A stretch of DNA of 48,301 nucleotides from Lachnospiraceae bacterium UBA1766 (GTDB taxonomy: Bacteria; Bacillota; Clostridia; Lachnospirales; Lachnospiraceae). Location: positions 8,570-56,870 of the forward strand of contig DCGY01000093.1 of NCBI GenBank assembly GCA_002314715.1. Direction: 5' to 3'. Under the pieces are notes generated by a model, which saw only the letters and a program-made list of their open reading frames with translations, did not search any database and was not told the DNA's origin. Position numbers and translations under genes: made by a program. This document shows, piece after piece, positions 9,328 to 17,390 of this stretch (positions are counted from its first letter, which is position 1; every line of letters starts with the position of its first letter).

Positions 9328-10452
9328 ATGTATGATTTTGACAAAGAGATCAACAGATTAAATACCCATAGTTACAAGTGGGATCTGCTGGGGGAGGAAT
9401 ACCTGCCGCTCTGGGTTGCAGATTCGGACTTTGAGGTTCCGCCTGCGGTTACGGAAAGACTGAAAAAAAGAATAGAGCATGGGATATTCGGGTATTTACT
9501 GACCGGTAATGAAATATACGATGTCCTTCGGAAATGGTTTCGGGAGGAGTACAATGCTGTAATACCGGATAAAAGCTGGATGAAACTTGTTCCGGGAATC
9601 GTGCCTGCCCTTGCGGTGGCCAGCAATATCGGGGGCGGAAAGTCTATTACCAATATCCCGAATTATTGTAATTTGCTGGAGGCACCCGGGAGCGCCGGAA
9701 ATGAAATGATTAAAGTTCCCTTAAGGAATGTGGAGGAATATTATTCCATAGATTTTGATGCATTGGAGGCGGCTGTTACAGAAGATACAAAGGTATTTTA
9801 TCTTTGCAATCCCCACAATCCGGTGGGAAGAGTTTATACCCTGGAGGAACTCCGACAGGTAAGTGCTTTTGCCAAGAAACATCATCTTCTGGTAGTATCG
9901 GATGAAGCCCATTGTGAGATTGTATACGAGGGAAAACATATTCCTTTTTTTACGGTAGATGACTACGCGCGCGAGCACTCCATAACCCTTTATTCCAATG
10001 GAAAAATGTGCAATGTTCCTGATGTGATTTTGGCATTTGCGGTAATCCCAAACAAGGAGCTTATGCAAACCTTTGAAAGACTGGGCTATGCGTTTGGGGA
10101 AGAGCATGTACTGAACGTGGAAGCCGGAATTGCGACCTATGGAGAATCCGGAGAATGGAAGGCAGAATTGCTGGCATATTTAAAGGCCAACAGAGATTAT
10201 CTGGAGCAGGAATTAAGAACCAGATTTCCGAAGGCGAAATTTGTTCATTTGGAAAGCACCTTTTTGGCCTGGGTTGACTTCCGAGGATATGGTGAACAGG
10301 TGGATGCAAAATACTTTCGGAAGAATGCCAAGGTCTTTTTGACAGACGGAAAAGATTTTGGAAAAGAAGGATATGTAAGAATTAATTTTGCCACCAGACG
10401 GGCAATTCTTACGGAAGCTTTAAATAAAATGGAAAAGGCAATAAAGGGCTAA
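9328..10452 (+). CDS. MalY/PatB-family PLP-dependent cystathionine beta-lyase / C-S lyase
   Basis: A fold-type I aminotransferase-like enzyme of 374 residues. The family cleaves the C-S bond of cystathionine or related cysteine conjugates to give pyruvate, ammonia and a thiol. The N-terminus (MYDFDKEINRLNTHSYKWD) is typical of the family and fixes the start at 9328, with GAAAGGAA in front, although the frame stays open to 9241. Visible motifs are CNPHNPVGR, DEAHCEIVY (PLP-pyridine Asp) and the C-terminal Arg in VRINFATRR. The PLP lysine is in YSNGKMCNVPD, where the family usually has a SxSKxxNxAGL-like motif, so the neighbourhood of the Lys is atypical. It appears to be a single gene. Substrate is uncertain. 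Confidence 0.85.
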   Translation: MYDFDKEINRLNTHSYKWDLLGEEYLPLWVADSDFEVPPAVTERLKKRIEHGIFGYLLTGNEIYDVLRKWFREEYNAVIPDKSWMKLVPGIVPALAVASNIGGGKSITNIPNYCNLLEAPGSAGNEMIKVPLRNVEEYYSIDFDALEAAVTEDTKVFYLCNPHNPVGRVYTLEELRQVSAFAKKHHLLVVSDEAHCEIVYEGKHIPFFTVDDYAREHSITLYSNGKMCNVPDVILAFAVIPNKELMQTFERLGYAFGEEHVLNVEAGIATYGESGEWKAELLAYLKANRDYLEQELRTRFPKAKFVHLESTFLAWVDFRGYGEQVDAKYFRKNAKVFLTDGKDFGKEGYVRINFATRRAILTEALNKMEKAIKG

Positions 10453-10477
10453 GGTATTCCGATTAAGATGCCGATAA
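10450..10477 (+). promoter_or_regulatory. Sigma-28 (SigD/FliA)-like promoter
   Basis: The octamer GCCGATAA at 10470-10477 matches the sigma-28 -10 consensus exactly. TAAG at 10450-10453 lies 16 bases upstream, in the place of the TAAA -35 box. It points toward the DUF5610-like gene and would give a leader of roughly 120 bases. The overlap of the -35 box with the stop codon of the C-S lyase gene is a caveat. Confidence 0.5.
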
Positions 10478-10554
10478 AATAATTAGAAGCCTATTATTAT
10501 CAATTTGTGATCGGTCGAAAAGAAATCCGCTTTTGCCATCAAAGATTGGTTTTG

Positions 10555-10583
10555 TTGCAAGGAAAAGTAATTTGAAGTAAAAT
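10555..10583 (+). promoter_or_regulatory. Sigma-A-type promoter for the DUF5610-like gene
   Basis: TTGCAA (10555-10560), a 17-base spacer and TAAAAT (10578-10583) make a good housekeeping promoter. It lies just upstream of the GGAGGG ribosome site at 10593-10598, so the leader would be very short. Confidence 0.5.
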
Positions 10584-10605
10584 AGGAAAAGTGGAGGGAT
10601 GAACA

Positions 10606-11223
10606 ATGAGTAATCTAAACATTGACAGCGTAGTAAGTGCACAGTCCGGATATCAGACAGCTTCTGTGAAAAATGATGCAAAATCCGGCGAAAAGAGCAC
10701 CGGCAAAGCGACAGAAAAAGCAGAAAATAAAGATGGTGTTGTATTCGAGAAGGCTGCAGAGACCACCAAGAAGGCTACCTATTCGATCAACAAAATGAGC
10801 GCAGAAGACAGAGCAGCTTTGGTAGAACAGTTAAAGCAGGATGATTTAAACAGAAGAAATCAGCTTACCAGCCTGGTGCAGAAAATGTTTGGTGAGCAGG
10901 CAGGTGTTTCCAATTTGTCCGGTCTTTTCTCTCCGGAGAATTTAAAGAATGTCACTGCTGCAGATATTGCACAGGCCAAGGAAGATATTTCCGAGGACGG
11001 ATACTGGGGCGTAAAGCAGACCTCACAGCGTTTGTTTGACTTCGCATCCGCGTTGGCCGGCGACGATGTAGAGAAGATGAAAGAGATGCAGGCAGCCATG
11101 GAGAAGGGATTTAAGCAGGCAACCTCCGCTTGGGGAAAGGACTTGCCCGGTATTTGCCAGGATACCATGAAAGCAGCAAATCAGTTGTTTGAAGATTATT
11201 ATGCTTCCAAGAGTGAAGAATAA
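10606..11223 (+). CDS. DUF5610-like protein, possibly motility-associated
   Basis: 205 residues, soluble, without signal peptide or TM helix. Residues 1-50 are a low-complexity Lys/Ala/Ser/Glu-rich tail that is probably disordered. From about residue 60 the chain is helical (YSINKMSAEDRAALVEQLK), and the C-terminal half (EDGYWGVKQTSQRLFDFASA, then MEKGFKQATSAWG) resembles the DUF5610 pattern as I recall it. Function is unknown. It stands alone: its own promoter region upstream, a strong terminator directly downstream and a convergent neighbour. GGAGGG lies 7 bases before the ATG. The sigma-28-like box upstream suggests expression with flagellar or chemotaxis genes, which is inference. Confidence 0.75.
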   Translation: MSNLNIDSVVSAQSGYQTASVKNDAKSGEKSTGKATEKAENKDGVVFEKAAETTKKATYSINKMSAEDRAALVEQLKQDDLNRRNQLTSLVQKMFGEQAGVSNLSGLFSPENLKNVTAADIAQAKEDISEDGYWGVKQTSQRLFDFASALAGDDVEKMKEMQAAMEKGFKQATSAWGKDLPGICQDTMKAANQLFEDYYASKSEE

Positions 11224-11240
11224 AAAGATTATCGAAAGAA

Positions 11241-11275
11241 AGGCTTCCGGGTTGTTGAATCCGGAAGCCTTTTTC
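11241..11275 (+). terminator. Intrinsic terminator, probably bidirectional
   Basis: A perfect 10-bp stem AGGCTTCCGG/CCGGAAGCCT with a 10-base loop, followed by a T run. Read on the minus strand it is followed by TTTCTTTC, so it can also end the convergent serine hydrolase transcript, whose gene ends at 11289. Confidence 0.9.
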
Positions 11276-11288
11276 AGTGTTTCTTAAT

Positions 11289-12419
11289 TTATTCCTGCGT
11301 GAAGACCATATCCCGAAGGGTAGGATGAATGATTCCATAGGCCATTCCACAGTTTCTGACGTGCATGGTATAGACAAGGGAGATTTTGCTGTTGGTATCC
11401 ATGGTAATGCAGCTTCCTGCGGCACCGTCCCAGCCAAATACACCGGCAGGAGCGGTGGACTGGATAGCCTGCGGATCCATCAGTACCTGCATGCCCACAC
11501 CGTATCCATAGCCTTTTCTACCCATGGTGGTTTCAATATCCTTTAGAGAATCCGGGCCCAAAAGATTCTGCTTGATGGTTTCTATGGTCTTGCTTTGAAG
11601 GATACGAACTCCGTCCTTGCTTACTCCGCCACAGGCCAAAGTATCTGCCAGCTTTGCATAATCTTCGGTACAGCTGACCAAACCGGCGCCACCACTTTCA
11701 TAGCACTCGCTAAGCTGATAATTACAGGTGGGGGCCATAGGAACAATCTGTCCGGGAATTCCTTCCATAATGAACTGCTCAGAAAGGCCCGGCTCGTGGT
11801 TAACCGGTTTTGCAAAATGGGTACGGTTCATCTGAAGCGGTTCCCAAATGTTTTTCTTTAAGTATTCTCCGTATGACATGCCGCTGACAACTTCGATGAC
11901 GGCTGCAATAACGTCATGGCTCAGACTGTAGCAAAAATGTGTTCCGGGCTGGAAGGAAAGGGGACTTTCCACAAAGGAATCCACCAAATCACGGGTGGTG
12001 GCATTCATGCCGTCGCGTTTTAGGATGCGCAAAATGCCGGGTCTTTCCAGGTTGTAATCCAAGCCGGACTGCATAGAAACCAAATGTTTGATTAACATCG
12101 GATTGGCGGGAGTGATTTCTCCTTCTTTGTTTGAAACGGTCAAATCTTTATAAGCCGGGAGATAATTGGCTACCGGATTCTCCAAAGAGATTTTTCCCTG
12201 CTCCACCAGCTGCATCAGTGCGGTCATGGTTTGTACCTTTGTCATGGAGAACATCAGGTACTGGGTATCGTTGCTAACCGGTATGGTGCGGTTGTTGTCG
12301 GTATGCCCGGTCATGTGTCGATAAATACAGGTGTGATCCTTGTAAACCATACAGTCTACAGAAGGAATGCCAAGAGGAATCAGTGAATCCAAATATTCGG
12401 TTAGTTTTTCTGCGTTCAT
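11289..12419 (-). CDS. Serine hydrolase of the beta-lactamase/class C (EstB-like) family
   Basis: 376 residues. The catalytic SxxK motif is FSMTKVQTM (Ser58, Lys61), and a Tyr-containing YSLSHD stands where the YxN/YxS box is expected. Family members are esterases, D-aminopeptidases or penicillin-binding-like hydrolases. There is no signal peptide, so it is probably a cytoplasmic esterase-like enzyme rather than a resistance beta-lactamase. The start is supported by GGAGAAA a few bases before the ATG on the minus strand. The gene has its own promoter, divergent from the ATP-grasp operon. Substrate unknown. Confidence 0.85.
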   Translation of the reverse strand: MNAEKLTEYLDSLIPLGIPSVDCMVYKDHTCIYRHMTGHTDNNRTIPVSNDTQYLMFSMTKVQTMTALMQLVEQGKISLENPVANYLPAYKDLTVSNKEGEITPANPMLIKHLVSMQSGLDYNLERPGILRILKRDGMNATTRDLVDSFVESPLSFQPGTHFCYSLSHDVIAAVIEVVSGMSYGEYLKKNIWEPLQMNRTHFAKPVNHEPGLSEQFIMEGIPGQIVPMAPTCNYQLSECYESGGAGLVSCTEDYAKLADTLACGGVSKDGVRILQSKTIETIKQNLLGPDSLKDIETTMGRKGYGYGVGMQVLMDPQAIQSTAPAGVFGWDGAAGSCITMDTNSKISLVYTMHVRNCGMAYGIIHPTLRDMVFTQE

Positions 12420-12459
12420 AGGTTTTCTCCATTCTTTTCAAAAAATCGGAACTGATTAA

Positions 12460-12488
12460 ATTGTAAGTTTTTTTGAGGTGGGATGCAA
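12460..12488 (-). promoter_or_regulatory. Promoter of the serine hydrolase gene
   Basis: Read on the minus strand: TTGCAT (12488-12483), a 17-base spacer and TACAAT (12465-12460). This is close to the sigma-A consensus and about 40 bases from the start codon. Confidence 0.6.
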
Positions 12489-12539
12489 TGGATTTTCTTA
12501 TTTCTCTTTCAAAAAATAATATATTGAATGAAAAAATAA

Positions 12540-12573
12540 TTGACAAAGTGAGGATTTCTTGTTAAGGTATAAC
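12540..12573 (+). promoter_or_regulatory. Possible promoter of the ATP-grasp operon leader (poor spacing)
   Basis: TTGACA (12540-12545) is a perfect -35 box, and TATAAC (12568-12573) is a good -10 box, but the spacer is 22 bases, which is too long for ordinary sigma-A use. It is the only candidate between the divergent gene and the two terminators ahead of the operon. An activator, or a different -10, may be involved. Confidence 0.3.
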
Positions 12574-12586
12574 CACAGATGAGAGC

Positions 12587-12617
12587 AAAGACGTTCCGGT
12601 TCGGGACGTCTTTTTTT
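12587..12617 (+). terminator. First of two tandem intrinsic terminators / attenuators
   Basis: An 11-bp stem (AAAGACGTTCC with GGGACGTCTTT, one G-T pair) closes a 5-base loop and runs into seven T. It lies upstream of the ATP-grasp operon, not at the end of a plus-strand gene, so it should act as an attenuator or insulator. Confidence 0.75.
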
Positions 12618-12623
12618 GTAAGC

Positions 12624-12658
12624 AAAGGCGCTTGTGCAGAAATGCATAGGCGTTTTTT
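12624..12658 (+). terminator. Second tandem intrinsic terminator / attenuator
   Basis: A long stem with a GAAA tetraloop (core TGCA GAAA TGCA) extends with several G-T pairs to about 14 bp and ends in a T-rich run. It ends about 40 bases before the ATP-grasp start codon. No promoter is visible between it and the AAAGGAGGA ribosome site. Confidence 0.6.
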
Positions 12659-12699
12659 ATTACCTTTCATTCGGAAAAAGTAAAGGAGGACGAACAAAA

Positions 12700-14025
12700 A
12701 TGAAGCAGCAAGAACAAGCCCTATTACAACATACAGATAAAATTAATAATTTGTTGGCCCGCTACGGAGTAAAGTTTGGAATTTACAAAAACAATGTGTT
12801 TAAAGAGCAATTGTTCCCATTTGACTCGATACCAAGAGTGATTGAACATTCTGAATTTGAAATGTTGGAGAGAGGGCTAAAGCAAAGGGTTTTAGCCCTC
12901 AATTTATTTCTTAAAGATATTTATTCGGAAAAGAAAATTGTTAGGGACGGAGTGGTCCCGGAGGATTTTATTTTTGCTTCCTCGGGATATTTGGCAGAAT
13001 GTGAGGGAGTCATGCCGGTTAAAGGGATTTATTCACATATATCCGGTATTGACCTGGTAAAGGGAAAAGACAACACCTGGTATATCCTGGAGGATAACCT
13101 GAGAGTGCCCTCCGGTGCCTCTTATCCGATGATTGCCAGAGATTTGTGCAGAAAGAGCTCGCCGGAAACCTTCCACAATAACAAGCTGGTGGATAATCGT
13201 GATTATGCGGATTTACTTAGACATACCATGGATTATGTAAACACCGGAGGACATACGGTAATCCTGACCCCCGGCAGATATAATGCCGCATATTTTGAGC
13301 ATTCCTATCTGGCAGAAAAGACGGGAGCCCATTTGGTAACCGGATCGGAGTTGTTTGTGGAAAACGATTATCTTTACTACATCAGCGCAAGCGGTATGAA
13401 GGAGAAAGTAGGCGCGGTATACCGAAGAATTTCCGATGAATATCTGGATCCCATGAATTTTAATCCGGAGTCGTTAATTGGCATTCCGCATATTTATGAT
13501 GTGTTCCGCAAAGGAAATGTGGCACTTATAAATGCTCCGGGAAACGGTGTGGCAGATGACAAGGGTATCTATTATTTCGTACCCAAGATGATTCAGTATT
13601 ATTTGAACGAAGAGCCCATTCTCAAGAATGCCCCCACCTATCTGCCTTTTTACGAGGAGGACATGGCTTATGTTTTGGAGCACTTTGATGACCTGGTATT
13701 AAAGGATGTGGCAGAAGCCGGAGGATACGGCGTTGTATTTGGTAATACCATGACGGCAAAGCAAAAAGAAGATTTTATCACATTGTTGAAGGCGGAACCC
13801 AGACGGTTTATTGCACAGGAAGTTATTGATTTCCAGGATTTGGACATTTTGGACGAGGGAGAAATCGTGCCCAGAAAGGCGGATTTAAGAGCCTTTGTTT
13901 TGATGGCGGAGGAGCCTATGGTATGGGCCAGCGGACTTACCAGATTTTCCAGAAATCCGGATTCATTTATTGTCAATTCATCACAAGGAGGAGGATTTAA
14001 AGACACATGGGTATTATATCAGTAG
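12700..14025 (+). CDS. Circularly permuted ATP-grasp protein (CP_ATPgrasp family)
   Basis: 442 residues. The ATG at 12700 follows a strong AAAGGAGGA (12682-12690) by 9 bases; the open frame upstream of it runs through the terminator and is not coding. Family patterns are visible: FPFDSIPRVI near the N-terminus, RQ-type helix replaced by KQRVLALNLFLKDIY, the YILEDNLRVPSGASY segment, VILTPGRYNAAYFEH, and the glycine-rich LKDVAEAGGYGVVFG. Permuted ATP-grasps of this group are predicted amidoligases that join carboxylates to amines with ATP, and they co-occur with alpha-E and transglutaminase-like proteins. Here both partners follow directly: the next gene overlaps this one by 19 bases. The product of the pathway is unknown. 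Confidence 0.88.
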   Translation: MKQQEQALLQHTDKINNLLARYGVKFGIYKNNVFKEQLFPFDSIPRVIEHSEFEMLERGLKQRVLALNLFLKDIYSEKKIVRDGVVPEDFIFASSGYLAECEGVMPVKGIYSHISGIDLVKGKDNTWYILEDNLRVPSGASYPMIARDLCRKSSPETFHNNKLVDNRDYADLLRHTMDYVNTGGHTVILTPGRYNAAYFEHSYLAEKTGAHLVTGSELFVENDYLYYISASGMKEKVGAVYRRISDEYLDPMNFNPESLIGIPHIYDVFRKGNVALINAPGNGVADDKGIYYFVPKMIQYYLNEEPILKNAPTYLPFYEEDMAYVLEHFDDLVLKDVAEAGGYGVVFGNTMTAKQKEDFITLLKAEPRRFIAQEVIDFQDLDILDEGEIVPRKADLRAFVLMAEEPMVWASGLTRFSRNPDSFIVNSSQGGGFKDTWVLYQ

Positions 14026-14672
14026 AACAGGTTGATCATCTTTTTTGGTTGGGAAGATATGCGGAAAGGGTATATACCACCCTGAAAATATATTCTGTAT
14101 ATTATGACCGAATGATTGATGAGACGGAAGAAAGTTATCCGAAGTATTGTGATTCTTTGGATATTCCCAACATCTATGAGTCAAAAGAAGATTTTTTGAA
14201 AAGATATCCTTTTGATGAAAAGGTTTCCGATTCCATTATCAGCAACCTGAACAGAGCTTATGATAATGCAATTGTTCTTCGGGAGACAATCGGATCGGAT
14301 GCCCTGTCTTATATACAGCTGTCGATTTATGCAATGAGTAATGCGGCCAAGAGCAACGCGCCCCTGATTGAATTGCAGGAAATCATGGATGATTTATTGT
14401 CCTTTTGGGGGATCGTGGATGACCAGATTGATACAGAGCAAATTCGTAATATCCTGAAGGCAGGCAAAAGAATTGAACGCGTGGATTTATATGCCAGACT
14501 GGAAATCGATAAAAAGAGGCTGGAAAGAGAAGTAAACAGAATGATTCCCCGCGTGCTCAGAAGCGGAATGAAGTATAACGAAATCTCCCTAAGCAAAGTC
14601 GGAAGTCTGATTAATGACAATCAGTTGGATTATGACGGACTTATTTCCAATGTAGAAACCATTGTAATGTAA
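14007..14672 (+). CDS. Alpha-E domain protein (DUF403)
   Basis: 221 residues, all-helical. The N-terminal block VDHLFWLGRYAERVYTTL is the signature of the alpha-E family (WxGRYxER), which almost always travels with permuted ATP-grasp and transglutaminase genes. It is shorter than the roughly 300 residues common in the family. Biochemical role is unproven; it is thought to assist the ATP-grasp partner. It overlaps the ATP-grasp gene by 19 bases, indicating translational coupling, and the ribosome site (CACAAGGAGGAGG) is inside the upstream coding region. A transglutaminase gene follows after 13 bases. Confidence 0.85.
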   Translation: MGIISVEQVDHLFWLGRYAERVYTTLKIYSVYYDRMIDETEESYPKYCDSLDIPNIYESKEDFLKRYPFDEKVSDSIISNLNRAYDNAIVLRETIGSDALSYIQLSIYAMSNAAKSNAPLIELQEIMDDLLSFWGIVDDQIDTEQIRNILKAGKRIERVDLYARLEIDKKRLEREVNRMIPRVLRSGMKYNEISLSKVGSLINDNQLDYDGLISNVETIVM

Positions 14673-14685
14673 AGAAGGTGAAAAA

Positions 14686-15480
14686 GTGGCTTTTTTAGAT
14701 TATGAGTACAAGATGAAAATCAGTTATTCAGAGCCGGTAGACAAATGCTACTTTACCATCAAAGCAGTACCGACGGATGATTTTCGACAAAGAAATATTA
14801 CCTATGATATTGAGATGATTCCCTCCACCACATTTTCGGAAAGTAAAGATTCCTTCGGAAATACACAGCTGATTGGATGTGATAACGTCCCCCACTCTGT
14901 GTTTGAATTTAAAATCAAGGGACTGGTGGAAACCCATGACCTTAATATTTCCTGTGGTCTGGAGGAGAATCGAGTCGGAATGTATCGGCATCCCCATGGG
15001 AAATGTATCCCCGGCGATTGCATAAAATCTTTTGCCGAGGAGTTGAAACAGGAAATATCGGATGGAGATTCGGAGATTCAAAAGTGTAAGAAAATCATGG
15101 CGAGATTATATGAGGCCATGCGGTATATTCCGGGAAGCACCGTGGTTGAGACGACTGCGGAGGAAGCTTTTTCGAAGGGAGAAGGGGTTTGCCAGGATTA
15201 TTCCCATATCTTGATTTGCCTTCTTCGCATGTTTCATATCCCGGCGCGTTATGTGTGCGGATTGATTGTGGGTGAAGGGCAGAGCCACGCCTGGGTGGAG
15301 GCTGCCTGTGACGGAAGTTATATCGCTTTTGACCCCACCCATAATCGTGAAATTACGGACGAATATATTAAATTGGGCGTGGGACGGGATGCTCTGGATT
15401 GTGCCATTAACCGAGGCGTTATGTGGGGTGGTGGATTACAAACCCAGGATATTCAGGTCACAGTTAGAAAAGTACATTAG
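14686..15480 (+). CDS. Transglutaminase-like cysteine peptidase
   Basis: 264 residues, GTG start at 14686 with AGAAGGTG five bases in front. The N-terminal 110 residues form the beta-rich domain that precedes the core in this family. The transglutaminase-like core holds an apparent triad: Cys169 (GEGVCQDYSH), His201 (GQSHAWVEA) and Asp216 (AFDPTHNRE). No signal peptide or TM segment is seen, so it works in the cytoplasm, on an amide or peptide made or bound by the ATP-grasp/alpha-E pair. The reaction could be amide hydrolysis or transfer. It lies between the alpha-E gene and the two AstE-like genes with short gaps. Confidence 0.88.
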   Translation: MAFLDYEYKMKISYSEPVDKCYFTIKAVPTDDFRQRNITYDIEMIPSTTFSESKDSFGNTQLIGCDNVPHSVFEFKIKGLVETHDLNISCGLEENRVGMYRHPHGKCIPGDCIKSFAEELKQEISDGDSEIQKCKKIMARLYEAMRYIPGSTVVETTAEEAFSKGEGVCQDYSHILICLLRMFHIPARYVCGLIVGEGQSHAWVEAACDGSYIAFDPTHNREITDEYIKLGVGRDALDCAINRGVMWGGGLQTQDIQVTVRKVH

Positions 15481-15498
15481 GAGCAAGGAGTCGGGAAA

Positions 15499-16461
15499 AT
15501 GGTTGAGACAGTCACATCGGTTGGTCTTCCCATAGATGAACAGCTGATGATTAAAAAAAATCGAATTATCCCGGAGGGTTGGAACGAAAGTAACCTTTCT
15601 CGGGCGAAACGAATCAGTATTGTCACCGGTATTCATGGTGATGAGTTGGAGGGGCAATATGTCTGCTATGAACTGCAGAGACGTATTGCCGGGGAAAAAG
15701 AAAAACTTACCGGAATTGTAGATATCTATCCGGCTATGAATCCTCTGGGGATTGATTCCATCACCAGAGGAATTCCTGCGTTTGATTTGGACATGAACCG
15801 TCTGTTTCCGGGAAATATTGACGGAAATATGACAGAGTACCTGGCAGCAGGTATTATGGAGGATGTGGCAGGCTCCGACTGCGTATTGGACATTCATGCA
15901 AGCAATATTTATCTGACGGAAATCCCTCAGATACGAATCAATGAACTGCATGCAGATACCTTGGTTCCGTTGGCCAAACTGGCAAACGTGGATTTTATCT
16001 GGGTGCATGGTGCCAGCACGGTTTTGGAGGCCACCTTTGCCCACAGCTTAAACAGCATCAATACCCCGGTACTGGTGGTAGAGATGGGTGTGGGAATGCG
16101 ACTGACAAAGGCCTACGGGAATCAGATGGTAGAGGGTATTTTCAATCTCATGAAGGAGTTGGGAATTTGGAGCGGAGAGGTGGCTCAGGTTCGGACTCCT
16201 ATGATTTCTCAAAACCCGGAGGATGTAAGTTATCTGAATGCCTCTGCCAGTGGTCTTTTCGTGCCTGAGGTTTCTCACGGAGTTTATCTGAAAAAAGGGG
16301 ATCTGATTGGAAAGATCGTGGACCCGTTGTGCGGAAAGGTTTTGGATGAAGTCAGAGCACCCCAGGGAGGAATGTTATTTACGATTCGTGATTATCCGAT
16401 TGTAGACGAAGGCTCCTTGATGGGTCGAATTCTCAAGGAGGAGGTTTGCATCCATGAATAA
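15499..16461 (+). CDS. AstE/AspA-family zinc carboxypeptidase-like amidohydrolase (M14 clan)
   Basis: 320 residues. The zinc ligands are intact: His46 and Glu49 in GIHGDELEG, His133 in LDIHAS. A likely catalytic Glu195 lies in VVEMG. Other family marks are YPAMNPLG and DLDMNRLFPG, and the C-terminus has the beta-barrel seen in aspartoacylase/succinylglutamate desuccinylase relatives. The family removes acyl groups from N-acyl amino acids or trims C-terminal residues. Its presence after ATP-grasp and transglutaminase genes suggests that it processes the amide product of the operon. AAGGAG precedes the ATG at 15499. It overlaps the following paralogue by 8 bases. Confidence 0.87.
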   Translation: MVETVTSVGLPIDEQLMIKKNRIIPEGWNESNLSRAKRISIVTGIHGDELEGQYVCYELQRRIAGEKEKLTGIVDIYPAMNPLGIDSITRGIPAFDLDMNRLFPGNIDGNMTEYLAAGIMEDVAGSDCVLDIHASNIYLTEIPQIRINELHADTLVPLAKLANVDFIWVHGASTVLEATFAHSLNSINTPVLVVEMGVGMRLTKAYGNQMVEGIFNLMKELGIWSGEVAQVRTPMISQNPEDVSYLNASASGLFVPEVSHGVYLKKGDLIGKIVDPLCGKVLDEVRAPQGGMLFTIRDYPIVDEGSLMGRILKEEVCIHE

Positions 16462-17383
16462 GAGAATTATCTATCAAATCAAGGGCATGTATCGTGACGA
16501 TTTTCGCGTGACGGGGTATGAGTTTGGAAACGGAGAGAAGTCTGTCTGTATATTGGGAAATTCCAGAGGAAATGAGGTGCAACAGATTTACTGTTGTTCG
16601 CAACTGGTGAAAAAGATGAAGCAGTTAGAAGAGGAAGGGCGCATTAAAGAGGGACACAAAATTTTGATTATTCCTTCCATAAACCCTTATTCCGTGAATA
16701 TCCAAAAGCGTTTTTGGTCAACGGACAATACGGATATCAATCGTATGTTTCCGGGATATAATTTGGGAGAAACGACCCAGAGAATCGCTGATGGTGTGTT
16801 TAAAGAAATCAAGGATTATAAATACGGAATTCAGTTTACTTCCTTTTACATGCCCGGTGACTTTGTGCCCCATGTGAGATATATGAAGGAAGGTTTTACC
16901 ACAAAGGAAGACGCGGAAAAATTCGGTTTGAAATACATTGTGGAAAGAACAGTGCGACCCTATGATACTGCCACACTGAATTATAACTGGCAGGTATGGG
17001 ACACCATTGCTTTCTCTCTTTATACAAATACCACCGAGAAAATCAGTAAGACCGGAGCAGGACAGGCGGTTTTGTCGATTATGAATTTCCTGGCCAATAA
17101 CGGAATTATTAAATATAATGCAATCGGTGAGAAAAAGATACGAACGATTGACGACACTGAACTTATATCGGTCAAAACGGCATTGTCCGGATTCTATGAA
17201 CCCTTGGTAAAGGCGGGGGAAACGGTGGAGGCCGGCCAACCTTTGGCCAATATTATCAATCCCTATGAAGGGGATATTTTGGAAACCTTATATGCACCGC
17301 TAAGCGGTACCATCTTTTTTATGCACAATGAACCGCTGACTTATGCCAATACTGCTGTAATAAAAATTCTTGGAGAAGAGTGA
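16454..17383 (+). CDS. AstE/AspA-like paralogue with a lost zinc site (probable pseudoenzyme)
   Basis: 309 residues, colinear with the preceding AstE-like protein (shared PSINPYS, DINRMFPGYN and the C-terminal beta domain). Aligning the two by eye, the first zinc His is Arg38 (GNSRGNE, although Glu41 stays), the second zinc His is Thr129 (GIQFTSF), and the catalytic VVEMG block has become FSLYTNT. It therefore should not bind zinc in the usual way. It probably pairs with the active copy as a regulatory or substrate-binding subunit, or has a new activity. The frame is intact and overlaps the upstream gene by 8 bases, so it is a maintained gene, not decay. Confidence 0.83.
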   Translation: MNKRIIYQIKGMYRDDFRVTGYEFGNGEKSVCILGNSRGNEVQQIYCCSQLVKKMKQLEEEGRIKEGHKILIIPSINPYSVNIQKRFWSTDNTDINRMFPGYNLGETTQRIADGVFKEIKDYKYGIQFTSFYMPGDFVPHVRYMKEGFTTKEDAEKFGLKYIVERTVRPYDTATLNYNWQVWDTIAFSLYTNTTEKISKTGAGQAVLSIMNFLANNGIIKYNAIGEKKIRTIDDTELISVKTALSGFYEPLVKAGETVEAGQPLANIINPYEGDILETLYAPLSGTIFFMHNEPLTYANTAVIKILGEE

Positions 17384-17390
17384 TGCTGTT

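Noticed and set aside
11289..12419. A beta-lactam resistance gene
   Set aside because: The SxxK fold is shared by many esterases. There is no signal peptide and no resistance context.
12634..12699. An N-terminal extension of the ATP-grasp protein back to a GTG at 12634
   Set aside because: It would run through the second terminator hairpin. The strong ribosome site and the family-like N-terminus support the ATG at 12700.
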